64,000 nt of DNA from Hydra vulgaris (taxonomy: Eukaryota; Cnidaria; Hydrozoa; Anthoathecata; Hydridae), in assembly GCF_038396675.1 (NCBI RefSeq), contig NC_088931.1, positions 64,938,501 through 65,002,500 of the forward strand. Direction: 5' to 3'. A program made the translations under genes and the position numbers. The notes below the pieces were generated by a model. That model was given only the letters and a program-made list of their open reading frames with translations. It ran no database searches and was not told where the DNA came from. Shown in pieces: positions 1 through 10,536 of this stretch (position 1 is its first letter; every line of letters begins with the position of its first letter).

Positions 1-928
1 TAATTGATAAACAATTGTACTGGGGAAGTATTACATTTCTATTGGAAAAACAAAAATTATTAATTACACGTCTAACTATTCAATTGTCTTATCACTAACT
101 ATTATATTAACACTTTTCATTGACAAAGGACCGTTCCGGTGAAATAAGTGTCCTTTGAACTGACTTTAAAAAACAAGATTATCTTAATTTGCTAGATAGA
201 ATAGTTGATTGATGATTGTTGATAGAATAGTTGATTGATGATTGCTGATAGAATAGTTGATTGATGATTGTTGATAGAATAGTTATCTTAAGTTGCTAGA
301 ATAGTTGATTGATGATTGTTGAAGGTCTTGACTATTTTTATTTTATCAGAATTCAGAAAAAAAAATTAAAATTTCAAAATATCAAATAAATCGGAATCAA
401 TGTATCGAGAAAGAATATTTGAAAAGTATTGGAATGAGACTAATTAAACTGATTTATGTTACATAAAATTAATAGTGTTTTAAAACAAGTAAAATTTAAA
501 TTGGAGCCATTGCAATCTGTCCTTTCACCCTGAAAAAATGGAAATTGTGAAACTTTTTTCACAGTTGTGAAATTTAATTTAACCTAAATTTTAAGTTTAT
601 CATTTTATAAAATTTTAAAAATCTTACAAAATATCTTACAAAAAAAAAAAAAACTTCTATTTTGTTTTAAATTGTATGTTTTTTCCTTAAAATCATGCAA
701 AAAATCTTTTTTACCCGCACTGCAGGTGGGGTCGATGGATGCGATCAACGCCTCTTTTCGTACCAGTTACCCTTTGTTTCGCATTCACTTTGCTATAAAA
801 GTCAAACAATATATTTATTTACTATAATAAACTACCTCTATTTACTATAATAAACTACCTTTTTCAAAAACAACTCCCCTTAGCAATTCCAAGGTATGTA
901 TGTCCAAGGACCTGTATTAGATATACAA
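1..928. other. AT-rich sequence, no gene seen
   Basis: No coding region or recognisable family is visible. The one clear structure is the tandem repeat at 195-322. The last part (about 860-928) probably belongs to the transposase remnant that follows, but no frame can be followed there. Confidence 0.5.
195..322. repeat. 26-bp tandem repeat, about 4 copies
   Basis: The unit begins GATAGAATAGTTGATTGATG and continues ATTGTT. One copy is diverged. No gene overlaps it. Confidence 0.85.
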
Positions 929-1372
929 GTGCAGCCGTTGAAGACAATGAGCCAATGGAACTTTCCGATTATTCTGATAATATTGATGGTCTACCACCGC
1001 TTGAAAGTGATGACAGTGAAAATGATCTTGACATGATCTTCTCAACAGATAGTTGAATCATCAGACCTGAACTTTGACTTTGATGCACTGAATGTGGAGG
1101 ATTTTGTTCTCGTTAAATTTGATACAAAAATGAAAACGATTCATTATGTTGGACAAATCTGTGAAGAAGAAAATGTGAGAATGCTCAAATATTTGAAAAC
1201 GGAAAATTTAAAATCATACAAATTCATCTCTGTCAGTGAGCAATTATACGAGTTTATCAGAGATGATATCGTCTGCAAGCTTCCCGATCCAATGCAGCAT
1301 GGTGACACGGCTCGTGTCGGTCGACATTTGATTTTCGACTTTGATTTTTCAGTTTTTGCATACATTTCTTAA
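929..1372 (+). pseudogene. C-terminal remnant of a pogo/DDE_1-type transposase
   Basis: An acidic stretch (PMELSDYSDNIDGLPPLES) runs into a stop near 1052. A second frame then carries VEDFVLVKFD, HYVGQIC, DDIVCKLPDP and ends LIFDFDFS. The order acidic linker, 'DFVLVKF...YVGQI', 'DI..KLP.P' resembles the C-terminal tail of pogo-like DDE_1 transposases in invertebrates (recalled, not searched). The catalytic core is absent. A frameshift near 1050 separates the two blocks, so it is dead. It could instead be an exapted exon, but no splice context supports that. Confidence 0.5.
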
Positions 1373-1499
1373 GATTTCTGATGAAAAAACTGTTGCTCTA
1401 AACTTTAGATGTGAACCTCTCAGCAGAAATGTGCGGAACTATGTTTTTAATTATGCTTTATTGCCAACATTTTATTGATTTTGTAAAAAACTGTTTATA

Positions 1500-1744
1500 G
1501 GATCAAAGTGCCCCATAGTGCAGATCAATGTGCCCCATATACGGGGCACCTTGATTCTTTGTAGGTGATGTTATAAAGTTGAGTTTTAGCTTACTAAATA
1601 TTATTTGTACCAAAATTAGCTTGTTGATTTGAATAAAGAAATAAATATTCTTTTTAAAATATTGAAAATAGTAGTGTTGTCTGCAATGGTTTTCAAATAA
1701 CCAACCATAAACCCTGAAAAGGATCAAGGTGCCCCCATCTCCTC
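1500..1744. mobile_element. 3' end and subterminal repeats of a pogo-like element
   Basis: The motif 'GATCAA(A/G)GTGCCCC' and its inverse occur four times (about 1502, 1522, 1540, 1720). The last copy reads outward as GGTGCCCCCATCTCC and is followed by TA at 1745-1746. Repeated GC-rich subterminal motifs next to a transposase C-terminus and a TA boundary fit a pogo-group element. No left end was found, so the element is truncated. Confidence 0.45.
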
Positions 1745-1857
1745 TAATCTTTTGAACAATCTTTCTGAAGACAACTTAAATAAATTTTTTTAGAAACTCA
1801 AATAAATTTAATGAAAACCCCATATTTTGATCTTTATGAATTTAAAATCAAAAAAGA

Positions 1858-1977
1858 TTTAAATTCCATTTCTATATTACACTTAAACATAAGAAGCATA
1901 CGTCAAAGTTTTGAAAATTTAAAGAATTTTTATTTATTATTAGTTACACGTTCGACGTCATATCTCTGTTAGAGACT
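1858..1977 (+). pseudogene. LINE A endonuclease, N-terminal part
   Basis: Reads ISILHLNIRSIRQSF, the usual start of an apurinic-type (EEP) endonuclease in LINE ORF2. After a frame change it reads FDVISLLET, the 'DVI..SETW' motif. It is cut at 1977 by the MITE that follows; the protein continues at 2366. Confidence 0.75.
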
Positions 1978-2365
1978 GGGCACTGCCCAGTGGGCAGGAT
2001 TGAAAAGTCTCGATTTTTAAAAGGAATGACCTTTGTAAACTAAATTGGAAGTTCAAAAAATAATAAAAACGTTTAGAAGGGGGCAAACATAACTAACATA
2101 CTACCTATAAATATCTATTTAATATTAAGAAAAGACATTGTTATTAGTATTCCAAATTTTTAGTTATAGGCATTTAAAACTGCCTATAACAAAAAAATTA
2201 ATATTCCACATGCAATATCCTTATCTGAAACTAAATAGGTCTTTATAGGTAGCATTTTAGGTATTATTGTCCCTTTCTGATTGATTTTTTTTTTTTTTTT
2301 TTGAATTTCCAATTTAGTTTACAAAGGTCATTCCTCTTGAAAAAAAATACTTTTCAATCCTGCCT
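1978..2365. mobile_element. 388-bp fold-back MITE inserted in LINE A
   Basis: The arms are inverted copies containing GGAATGACCTTTGTAAACTA (about 2020-2041, inverted at about 2314-2335), and both ends carry GGCAGGATTG. The LINE reads GAGACT before the element and GACTTGGCATG after it, so GACT (1974-1977 and 2366-2369) looks like a 4-bp TSD inside the codons for SETW. The left end has about 13 extra bases, so the exact left boundary is uncertain. No coding capacity; superfamily not assigned. Confidence 0.75.
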
Positions 2366-3173
2366 GACTTGGCATGATTCAGAAAGTCCACTAGAGTCGA
2401 GTTCTAATTATTGTTTGTCAAATTACAAACTAATTTACCTACCACGAAGAAGCAATAAAAAAAGACTAGGCATTTATGTACTTAAAAAGTATCGATTTAA
2501 TATAAAAAAGCAATTTAGTGTGGCAAATAACAGTTATAAAAGTTAATTTATTGAAGTAATTTATGCAAAACCTTAATTTATGCAAAAAGCAAAAAACATT
2601 ATAATAGGATGCATGTACCGACCACCTAGTGTTAAAATTAGATCATTTGAAGATTTTATCAAAAAAAGTATTTTAAAAACAAGCAAAGGAAAAAAAGATT
2701 ATGTATCCTTGGTGAAAAACTTGAACGCACTGACATATCAGAAATTTCCGAAAACGAAATCTTTTTTTGACATGTTATGTAATATACAATGTTTTGTCAG
2801 TAAATAATAAACCAACTAGGATAGAACTTCTGCAACTGCAATAGATAATATTTTTATTAACAATTATTTAGAAAACATCATTTGAGGCAGGAATATTTAA
2901 GACTGTAATTAGTGATCATTTCCCAATATACATAAATATAAAAAATATAAAAGTTATTCCAAATGATCTAACCAAAATTTTAAATAAAAAATAAACGCAA
3001 CCTTTCAACTTTTAGTAAAAATAATCTAACGAACAAATTATAGAGAACTAGAGTGATGTTTATAAAAGTCAAAATGCAAATGAAGCATGTCATTTATTTT
3101 TTAAACAAATTTCAAGAGTTTTTAATGAAGCTTGTCCTAATGAAGTATTAAAAATAAAAACAAAATAACTTGC
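2366..3173 (+). pseudogene. LINE A endonuclease, C-terminal part
   Basis: Resumes with TWHDSESPLESSSNY and then shows CMYRPP, IDNIFINNYLENI and ISDHFPIYINI, the later conserved endonuclease motifs (YRPP, SDH). It continues into the linker KSQNANEACHLFFKQISRVF. The catalytic SDH histidine is kept, but several stops and frame changes interrupt it. Confidence 0.75.
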
Positions 3174-3178
3174 TAATA

Positions 3179-3218
3179 CACAGTGGTCCAGTACCATGCC
3201 ATAAATACAAAAAAAAAT
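3179..3218 (+). repeat. Transib left terminal repeat, RSS-like (23-bp spacer)
   Basis: Heptamer CACAGTG at 3179-3185 equals the consensus V(D)J heptamer. A 23-bp spacer follows, then an A-tract in place of the nonamer. Confidence 0.8.
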
Positions 3219-3286
3219 TTTGTTTTATAATAAAACCAATTAAAAAATTAAATTATATATGTTATGTGGAAACCAGATTTAAATTT

Positions 3287-3352
3287 TTAAGGTCCGTAAT
3301 TTTAAAAAAAATTTGTTTAGGGTTTGAAGTTCAAAAATTGAAGAAATTTACA
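3287..3352 (+). repeat. 66-bp direct repeat, copy 1 (non-coding part of Transib)
   Basis: It starts TTAAGGTCCGTAATTTTAAA and matches 5065-5130 with one mismatch (TTTGTTTAGG against TTTGTCTAGG). This copy lies upstream of the transposase. Confidence 0.9.
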
Positions 3353-3916
3353 TTTTTTCAGGCGAAAATCGGTCTACTAACTTTCATACTAGCTCACTCC
3401 TGCTGATGTCATAGATAAATCATTTTTTTAAATTATTCTTATAAAATATGGATAATCAAAATAAAATAATTCAAAATATACAACTTTATAAAAAAGGTAC
3501 AAATAACCGTATGTTTACTACTTTTTTTATTATAAATTGTTTGAAAATAAAACTTTGATCAACCAGGAAAATTTTCGCCCAGGTTTGCCCACCTTAAAAT
3601 TTTTTGCGTTTGAAAATGTCTTGTTTATAAAAAAGTTTTGGAAAAGTTTTGGCCATTCCAAACATGACGTAATTAAATTAAAATGCAGGTCCCCCTCTCA
3701 CTCCCGATGTTTTTTAATGAGTTTCAACCGTGATAATAAATAGCGGAATATAAAAGTATAAAAGCGGACCAAACAAAACATAAATAAAACAAAACAAATA
3801 AACAAAATCGAATAAACAAAATAATCAAAATATAATATTAAATACTTATTTAGCGGTGAAACTAATTTTAAATATGAGAAATAAGGACATTTTCGAATAC
3901 TTAATTAAAGGAAATT

Positions 3917-5864
3917 ATGAAAATAAATATTAAAAGTTTAATTAGTAAGGAAGCAGAAACCAAAGTTTGTATATTGATTGCTCAATGTTATCCGAACTAC
4001 AATCAAATGAGGTTAACCGAAAAATTTATGAAAAACTTTAAAAAGAAATGGAATGAGACAGGTAGACAAAAAGGAAGGTTTATAAATTGTTACGAGAAAT
4101 GGTTAAATATGGAATTTTTTGTAAACGAACTTCAACAGCAAGTTATAATAAAAAGTGTACAACGAGGTGCACCTTCAAAATCATTTGAAGATCTCTCAAC
4201 AAGGTCTAAGAAAAGAAGATCTTCAAAGATAACTGAAAAGTTAGATGTTACCACTGAAAGTCTGTTTCATGTCCTTATTCTTAATCTCAATAAAGAAGGC
4301 CGATTTAAAGATGCCAAAGTTATCAAACATTTGATGGAAAGTAAAACTGATGGATCCTGTAATATACCATGCTCTAAAAGCTATTCAGCAGAAGAAGCTT
4401 TAGCTTTAATGTTAGACTGTAGAATGAGTAGGACTGACTATCAAACTATCCGTCAAGGGGCCTTAGATAAAGGTTGCATGTTATACCCTGCCTACAATTT
4501 TATTGTGAAAGCTAAAAGTAATTGCATTCCAGATTCCGGAATTGTCACATAAAACTACAGTGCTTCTGTGAATCTTCAAGGAATAATGGACCATACTTCA
4601 AGCAGAATTTGGAAAGTTATGGATAAATCAAAACTACCTGAGCCTTGCAATACTCTTCTTCTTATAAGCAAAGTTGAATTCGATTGTTCATCTGGACAGC
4701 CTGTTTATAAACAGAGAACCGTAGATGAAAAGGACAGATTGCCAGTTGCAGTTAAAGAATCTCAGTTTCTTTCGTGTACAGTACCTGTGCAACTTGAAAT
4801 ACATGAGACTAATGTTATTCTATGGACTAACCCTAAAACATCCTCAACCCAATATTGTCGTCCTGTTTAAATACAATACATTAAAGAAAATCAGCAAGTT
4901 GTTAAAGCAGAATATGATTTTTTGTCAACTGAACTCAGATCAACAACCATAGACTTATTTTAAGTCAAGCACAAGTTAGAATGTACTATGATTGATGGGA
5001 AAGTTTCCACTCTTCTTTCTCCATTAAGTGATTCTTATCAAGTTTGCAATATATGTGGATTAAATTAAGGTCCGTAATTTTAAAAAAAATTTGTCTAGGG
5101 TTTGAAGTTCAAAAATTGAAGAAATTTACATGGCTTACAATAGACAACCAAATCAAATGTCTTTGGACCTTGGAATTCACACTCTCCATCTCTGGATTCA
5201 TTGTTTTGAATTTCTGTTACATATAGGACAGAGAAGAAGACCAGGATACAATGATTGCGGATTTTTTCATGCAAACACTCCTGAAAAAAAAAATAGTTGC
5301 AAATCGAAAAAAAGAAATTCAGGGAAAAATAAAAGATACACTCGAACTTATTGTTGATGTACAAAAAAGTGGTGGCTTTGGTACATCCAATGATGTAAAC
5401 ACAGCAAGAAGGGCATTTAGAAGCTATGAAACGTTTGCTGAAATACTTGGAATTGATAAGGATCTTGTTAAAAGATTTTTCATTATTCTTTGTGTATTGT
5501 CCCAATTGATCCAGATAAACTAGAAATATATTGCAAAGATACATTTAAGACATATGTAGCACATTTTAAATGGTATTCTATGCCTACTGGAGTGCACAAG
5601 ATGATTGTCCATTCACACCAGGTTGTAAGAGACAAGCCAGTTCCAATTGGCCTCTTATCTGAAGAAGCCCAGGAAAGTAGAAACAAAGATGTTAAAAATT
5701 TTCGAAAACATTTTACAAGAAAATTTTCTAGAAAAATTACAAATGAAGATGTAATGCAAAGATTACTCTGCTCATCAGATCCCTTTATTACTTCTATGAG
5801 GCGAAGTTCTGAATCAAAGGAGGAACTTGCTCTTCCAGCAGAATGTTTAGACCTTCTTTTTTAA
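3917..5864 (+). pseudogene. Transib transposase, inactivated
   Basis: Transib transposases are RAG1-like DDE recombinases. From 3917 to 5064 one frame runs with in-frame stops at 4550, 4868 and 4961. It shows FDCSSGQPVYKQ (Asp at 4682, first catalytic acid candidate), CTMIDGK (Asp at 4994, second) and CNICG (zinc-binding pair). A 66-bp repeat copy then replaces part of the zinc region and brings a stop. The protein resumes as SLDLGIHTLHLWIHCFEF (5130 frame), shifts to GGFGTSNDVNTARRAF (5251 frame) and shifts again to PIGLLSEEAQESRNK (third acid near 5661-5675), ending at 5864. The last motif aligns with the RAG1 segment around its catalytic Glu. All three acids remain, but stops and two frameshifts make it inactive. 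Confidence 0.85.
5065..5130 (+). repeat. 66-bp direct repeat, copy 2, inside the transposase gene
   Basis: Second copy of 3287-3352. It sits just after CNICG and takes the place of roughly 20 residues of the zinc-binding region. This looks like filler DNA copied from the same element during break repair. Confidence 0.85.
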
Positions 5865-6922
5865 TTTTCTTAATACAATTATATTCTTTATTGTATTCTT
5901 AACTGTAGTATTGATAATTAGGGTCCTAAATAGATTTACTTTATTTAAAGGATTTATTTTTTAAGTAGGGATTTGACACCTGTTTTATTTTTGTTTTTTA
6001 AAAAATCAAACCTTTTATAACTATGTATTTTTAAATAGCTCAGTTTAGTAAAAAAAAAAAAATTATAAATATTAAAGACAATACATTTTTATTTATAATC
6101 TCAGTGTAAAACCAAAGTTGTGCGTTCTTTTTAAGTAGTCGTATATTCTTTTTGTGCTCCCATATGCATAAAATATTCATGTCTGGGTAATTATAAAATA
6201 TGTGTCCTTGATGATTTTGTTTATTAATCGACCAGAAAGTCAAACTATTAAAATCAGTATTATGGAAATAAGTTTTATCACATAGATCTAAAAATAAATG
6301 TAAATGCAAAAAGTCACATGTTATGTCGTGTGTTCTTGGAGTGTTATTTTAGAGTTTGTTTTTTCTACACAATATTATTCGTAATACCATAAATCATAAA
6401 AATTATTAAATTAATTTAAATATTGTCATGTATCTACCTTTTCTCCTTGGTGTTGTCATTGTGTCAAATGGTTTGTCTACTTTTTGTCCTTGGTGTGCTA
6501 CTCTACATGTTTATGCAATCTATCAAGATGTAATAAATGTGTAATTTATCCTCCAGAGAATATTTAGCTAAAAGGTATTTCAAAAATGATTATGTTAAAA
6601 TAAGCACGTTAAATGTAAGCTATTACGCTATGTGTTCATGGTGTTCTGCACATGTATGATATTTATTCATTCAATAAAAATGTTTCATACATGCTGGTGA
6701 CTATTTATAGTTAATAGAAAGTTGAAAATTAAATATGAAAGACGTATCACATGTTTATTATTCGTTATTTCCTTTGTCCTTGGTTTCGCGCTATTGGTGT
6801 GTACTTTAGAGATATGACAACTAACATTACAATGATAGTGATAATGATAGTTACTGTTGGCCAGAGTATAATGAACATTCACCGAAAATTTTAGCTTTTT
6901 AGCTTCAAAATCGGCGAAGATA

Positions 6923-6961
6923 TGATTTTTGCCTCAAAAGTGACATTTCTGAACAACTGTG
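6923..6961 (-). repeat. Transib right terminal repeat, RSS-like
   Basis: Read on the minus strand it is CACAGTT (6961-6955), a 22-bp spacer and then GCAAAAATC, close to the Transib nonamer AAAAAAATC. The heptamer differs from the left end at position 7. Confidence 0.75.
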
Positions 6962-8000
6962 TAATCCCTGGATGGCTAATCACTTATAAAATGCCCTAAA
7001 ACCAAACAAAATCGATAATAAATTTCTTAAGAATAAAAGCATAACTAATAAAAAAAATTATAAAACATACAAATACTTCTATATGGATTTTCAAAAAAAA
7101 AAAAGTATTACAGTAAAACAATTTACTATATGTAAGCTGGATATCAAAAAAACAAGAGCAGTAATCAATGCTATATTAGAAACAAATAAAAATAAAACTT
7201 CTTCACTACCAAAACGAATTAATATAAATAATAATGATATATTATACCCTAAAGAAATATCTAAAGAGTTTTATACATATATATATATATTTCACAAATG
7301 TTGGACTTGATCTAGCTAACAAAATTATGCCATCCTCGAATTCTTATAAAATCTATCAAACACCGTCAATTTAAAAAAATTTGTATGATTTTGACTTGAC
7401 ATTAAAAGAATTTTTTCTTCCATAAAAAATAAATCATCAGGATTTGACGATATACCAAATAATATACTAACTTCAAATAAAAAAAGCATTAGTAGACCGT
7501 TGTTCTATATAGTCAAACTTTTCTTGGACCAAGGAATATTTCCAGATGTACTAAAACTTGCAAAAGTAATTCCAATTTACAAAAATAGTTATCATTCAAA
7601 TGTTTCCAATTACAAGGCTATATCATTGCTTTCTGTATTTTCAAAGATATTCGAACGTGTAATTTATAATAGAATCTTTGACCATTAAACAAAAAACAAT
7701 TTTTTATCCAAAACAGTTTGGATTTCAGAAAAATCATTCAACTGAACATGCGAGTATTGAATTAGTTGATCAAATAAGTAATGGCTTTAATGAAAACAAG
7801 CTTACATGAGATACCTTTATTGATCTAACTAAAGCATTTGACACCGTTGATCATTGCATCTTGTTAAAAAAGTTAAAGTATTATGGGGTAATTAATAAGG
7901 ACTATAATTGGATTAAAGTTACCTTACTGATATAACACAATTTGTTCAAGACAAGGAATGCGGAATTTCCCATGTGGAGTACCATAAGGATCAATGCTTC
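6962..8000 (+). pseudogene. LINE A linker and reverse-transcriptase fingers/palm
   Basis: Continues LINE A after the Transib: NPWMANHL, then SSGFDDIPNNIL, LAKVIPIYKNS, VSNYKAISLLSVFSKIFERV and, in another frame, the RT block equivalent to '[13 protein letters not shown]' (about 7815-7850). It ends with C-G-V-P-stop-G-S-M-L (7968-7998), where a stop replaces the usual Gln. Multiple stops and frame changes. Confidence 0.8.
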
Positions 8001-8026
8001 TATTCGCAGCGATAAATGTAGTCTTC

Positions 8027-8078
8027 CAGGGTGGAATAGTTGTTATGTCACATGTGGTATAATAACTATTCCACCCTG
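8027..8078. repeat. Hairpin, 20-bp stem
   Basis: CAGGGTGGAATAGTTGTTAT (8027-8046) is the inverse of 8059-8078 with one G-T mismatch; the loop is 12 bp. It lies at the 5' edge of LINE B and was possibly acquired when that copy inserted. Confidence 0.85.
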
Positions 8079-8079
8079 T

Positions 8080-9460
8080 TCAACTCAGTCAAGCCAACAT
8101 ATAAATGACAACTTTATAGTTAAACACTGTAATCTTCTTAAAGATGATGCCTATCTTGTCACTCCTGATGAAGTCCAATCTATCATAAATCGTATGTCCT
8201 GTGGAAAAGCAGCTGACCATTTTGAACTTCAGTTGGAGCATTACCTCTATGCTAGCCCAAATTACTTTAATATTTTGTCTTTATGTTTTTCCTCCATGCT
8301 TTGCCATGGATACATGCCTATTGGTGCTTCACACTCTGTTATTTCTCCTGTGGTTAAAGATAAGAATGGTGACATCTCCAATTCTGCTAATTATTGTCCA
8401 ATTGCTTTGGTGACAATTTTCTCCAAGATTTTGGAACATATATTTGTCTCACGCATTAATGAAAGTTTCACTGGGACTCCAAACCCATTCGGATTTAAGA
8501 AAAACCATAGCACTTTTATGCCAGTTCTTATTTTAAAAGATATTTTAAATTTTTACCTATCACATGGCTCAAATATGCATGTGGCATTTATTAAAATCAG
8601 TAAAGCCTAAAATTATCTCTGGTGTAACTTTACGCTTACTTAATGTCTGGTATGTTGGTCAAACAGTTCAGATCCTTTGGGGTGGAATATTATCCAAAAC
8701 ATTTAAATCAGTAATGAAGTGCGACAAGGAGGTGTACTGTCTCCCCTTCTATTTAATATATTAATACTCTTAGTGTTTTACTCAATAAAACTAACGTAGG
8801 CTGTTGCTTGGGTTCTTCTCTTCTTAACCATCTTCTTTTTGCTGATAATATTGTCCTGTGTGCACTCTCAGCCAAAGGTCTCCAGATCTTACTTAACTTA
8901 TGCTCCAGTTATGCTGAAAACATGATATAGTTTATAACAATATCAAGTCTCAAATAATGTTTTTTTAAAATTATAGACTTCTTATAAATAGCCCTAGTTT
9001 CACATTATCTCGCATGGTTCTCGCATACACTAGTCATTATAAATATCTGGGTCACTTGATCCTAAACGATATGCAGGATGACAAAGATATTTTAAAACAC
9101 GTCCGCTCTATCTATGCTAAAGCTAACCTCATCCGTAGAAATTTCAGCTCTACATAGATACAAACAAAGATCATGTTATTTAAAGCCTTTTGCAGACCAA
9201 TCTATGGATGTCAGTTGTGGTATCTTTGGAGAAAAGACTCATTCCATCGCCTATGTGTTGCATATAATAATGCACTTCGCTTGATATTAAACAAGCCTAG
9301 ATGGAACAGTGCAAGTGAATTATTTGTGAAACATGGTGCCCATTCACTTAATGTTGTAATTCGCAAGAAACAATACTCCTCACTGTTACTGCTGCAGAAA
9401 AGTGAAAACCTCGTCATAAAACTTTTGTTAACTCAGACAGGTTCTTGTTGTCTCCACTGA
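8080..9460 (+). pseudogene. LINE B reverse transcriptase and C-terminal region
   Basis: In order: GKAADHFELQLEHYLYASP, VVKDKNGDISNSANYCPIA, NPFGFKKNHST, HVAFIKISKA (8091-8610 frame). Further frames carry RQGGVLSPLLFNI and LFFADDIVLC (FADD active-site box, near 8835), then YKYLGHLILND and a C-terminal block AFCRPIYGCQLWYLW (9173-9460). The FADD catalytic box is intact, but four or more frame breaks disable the gene. It differs clearly from LINE A. Confidence 0.8.
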
Positions 9461-9645
9461 TGTTTAAATGGAGAGCTGAGTTATATTTATAACACTTTAA
9501 TTTCTTATCTTTGTTTTATTTATTTCTTCTTGGGTTTTGTTTATATTCAAGTGCGTTAGTCTTTTTTTATTCTAATCCACTTTATTTTACCCATTGTATA
9601 TTTATTATATTGGGCCTTGAGCCTGTCAATAAATTTTTTGATTGA

Positions 9646-10420
9646 ATACTAGGCCCTCTTTTATTCTTAATTATAATAAACGACTTAAGTAACGCACCAG
9701 TCAAATTAAAACCAATAATGTTTGCAGATGATACAAATCTCTTTCTTTCCAATTATATTATCAAGCAACTTAATACTGATATGAACTTTGAATTAAATAA
9801 GATAAATGATTGGTTTACAGCAAATAAACTCTCATTAGGCGTCAAAAAAACAAAGTATACATTATTTTATAAAAAGTCTTTAAATTACCAGATCTATTTT
9901 TGAATAATAAAGAAATAAAACAGGAAGACTCTAAAAAGTTATCAGGAGTACTTGTTGACAGGTATTTATTTTGGCTTCCCTATATTAAATATATTCAATC
10001 AAGAGTTAGTAAAACTATGGTACCGAATTCGTCCTAATTATTTATAAATTATGCTAATATAACATGTTAATATGCTATGTCTTAAATTAATTTACTTCTC
10101 TTTAGTTCATTGCTTTATTAGTTATGCCAATATTACATGGGGTAGTAAGCAACCTTCAAAACTTAAAAAAATAAAAGGTACTCAAAAACATGGATGTAGA
10201 ACTATATACGGGAAAAAACGAGGGTGCACACTACACCCTTAATGAGAAACATGAAAATTATGAATGTTTATGAAATAAACATTTTTCAACAACTAATTTT
10301 CGTGTATAAATATACAGATAACTTCACTCTAACTAATTTTATTTATAAGTTTGAAATGGATGAATTTCTTCGATTGCTGAATGAATTGCTGAATTTCGAA
10401 TGAATTGCTGCAATGTCAAA
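9646..10420 (+). pseudogene. LINE A reverse-transcriptase palm and C-terminus
   Basis: Resumes at ILGPLLFLIIINDLSNAP and MFADDTNLFLSN (FADD box, 9718-9753), then NKINDWFTANKLSLGVKKTK. After frame changes it reads KKLSGVLVDRYLFW and ISYANITWGS, and finally MRNMKIMNVYEINIFQQLIF in the C-terminal segment. Stops near 9901 and 10040 break it. Confidence 0.8.
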
Positions 10421-10446
10421 TGCACTAAAAAGTACATCAAAAAGCA

Positions 10447-10536
10447 CAAATAAATATAACTTAGCATAAATAAGTATAATTTAGCATAAATAAGTATAAC
10501 CTAGCATAAATAAGTATAACTTAGCATAAATAAGTA
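10447..10536. repeat. 21-bp tandem repeat, about 4 copies
   Basis: The unit is AAATAAGTATAACTTAGCAT plus A, with small differences. The repeat is split by the MITE at 10537-11461: TAACTCAGCATAAA continues at 11464. Confidence 0.85.

Larger units (their letters stand above)
3179..6961 (+). mobile_element. Transib-family DNA transposon with RSS-like ends
   Basis: The left end starts CACAGTG, followed 23 bp later by an A-run. The right end, read inward on the minus strand, starts CACAGTT, followed 22-23 bp later by GCAAAAATC. This is the heptamer-spacer-nonamer layout known for Transib ends and for RAG recombination signals. Flanks are TAATA (3174-3178) and TAATC (6962-6966), a 5-bp TSD with one mismatch; Transib makes 5-bp TSDs. 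LINE A resumes directly after the element. It holds a broken transposase at 3917-5864; about 1.1 kb of AT-rich DNA follows with no gene. Confidence 0.88.
8001..9645 (+). mobile_element. Second LINE (LINE B), 5'-truncated, inserted in LINE A
   Basis: A separate non-LTR element lies between the LINE A motifs GSML (ending 7999) and ILGPLLF (from 9646). Its 3' end is an AT-rich tail with ATAAATTTTTTGATTGAA, as in L2/CR1-like elements. AATGCT before and AATACT after are a plausible degenerate TSD. The first 80 bp hold a 20-bp hairpin at 8027-8078. Confidence 0.75.
1800..10420 (+). mobile_element. Decayed CR1/jockey-like LINE (LINE A), three internal insertions
   Basis: One LINE copy can be followed in order along the plus strand: endonuclease start (1858-1977), rest of the endonuclease (2366-3173), pre-RT linker and RT (6962-8000), RT palm to C-terminus (9646-10420). 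Each break falls where the protein is interrupted and picks up again at the matching residue. The breaks are a 388-bp MITE, a 3783-bp Transib and a 1.6-kb second LINE. Every piece has stops and frameshifts. Family placement among CR1/jockey-group elements is by motif only. Confidence 0.8.

Noticed and set aside
195..322. CRISPR-like array
   Set aside because: Units are contiguous without spacers and the genome is an animal's; simple tandem repeat.
5095..5544. 149-codon minus-strand frame
   Set aside because: Antisense shadow of the Transib transposase.
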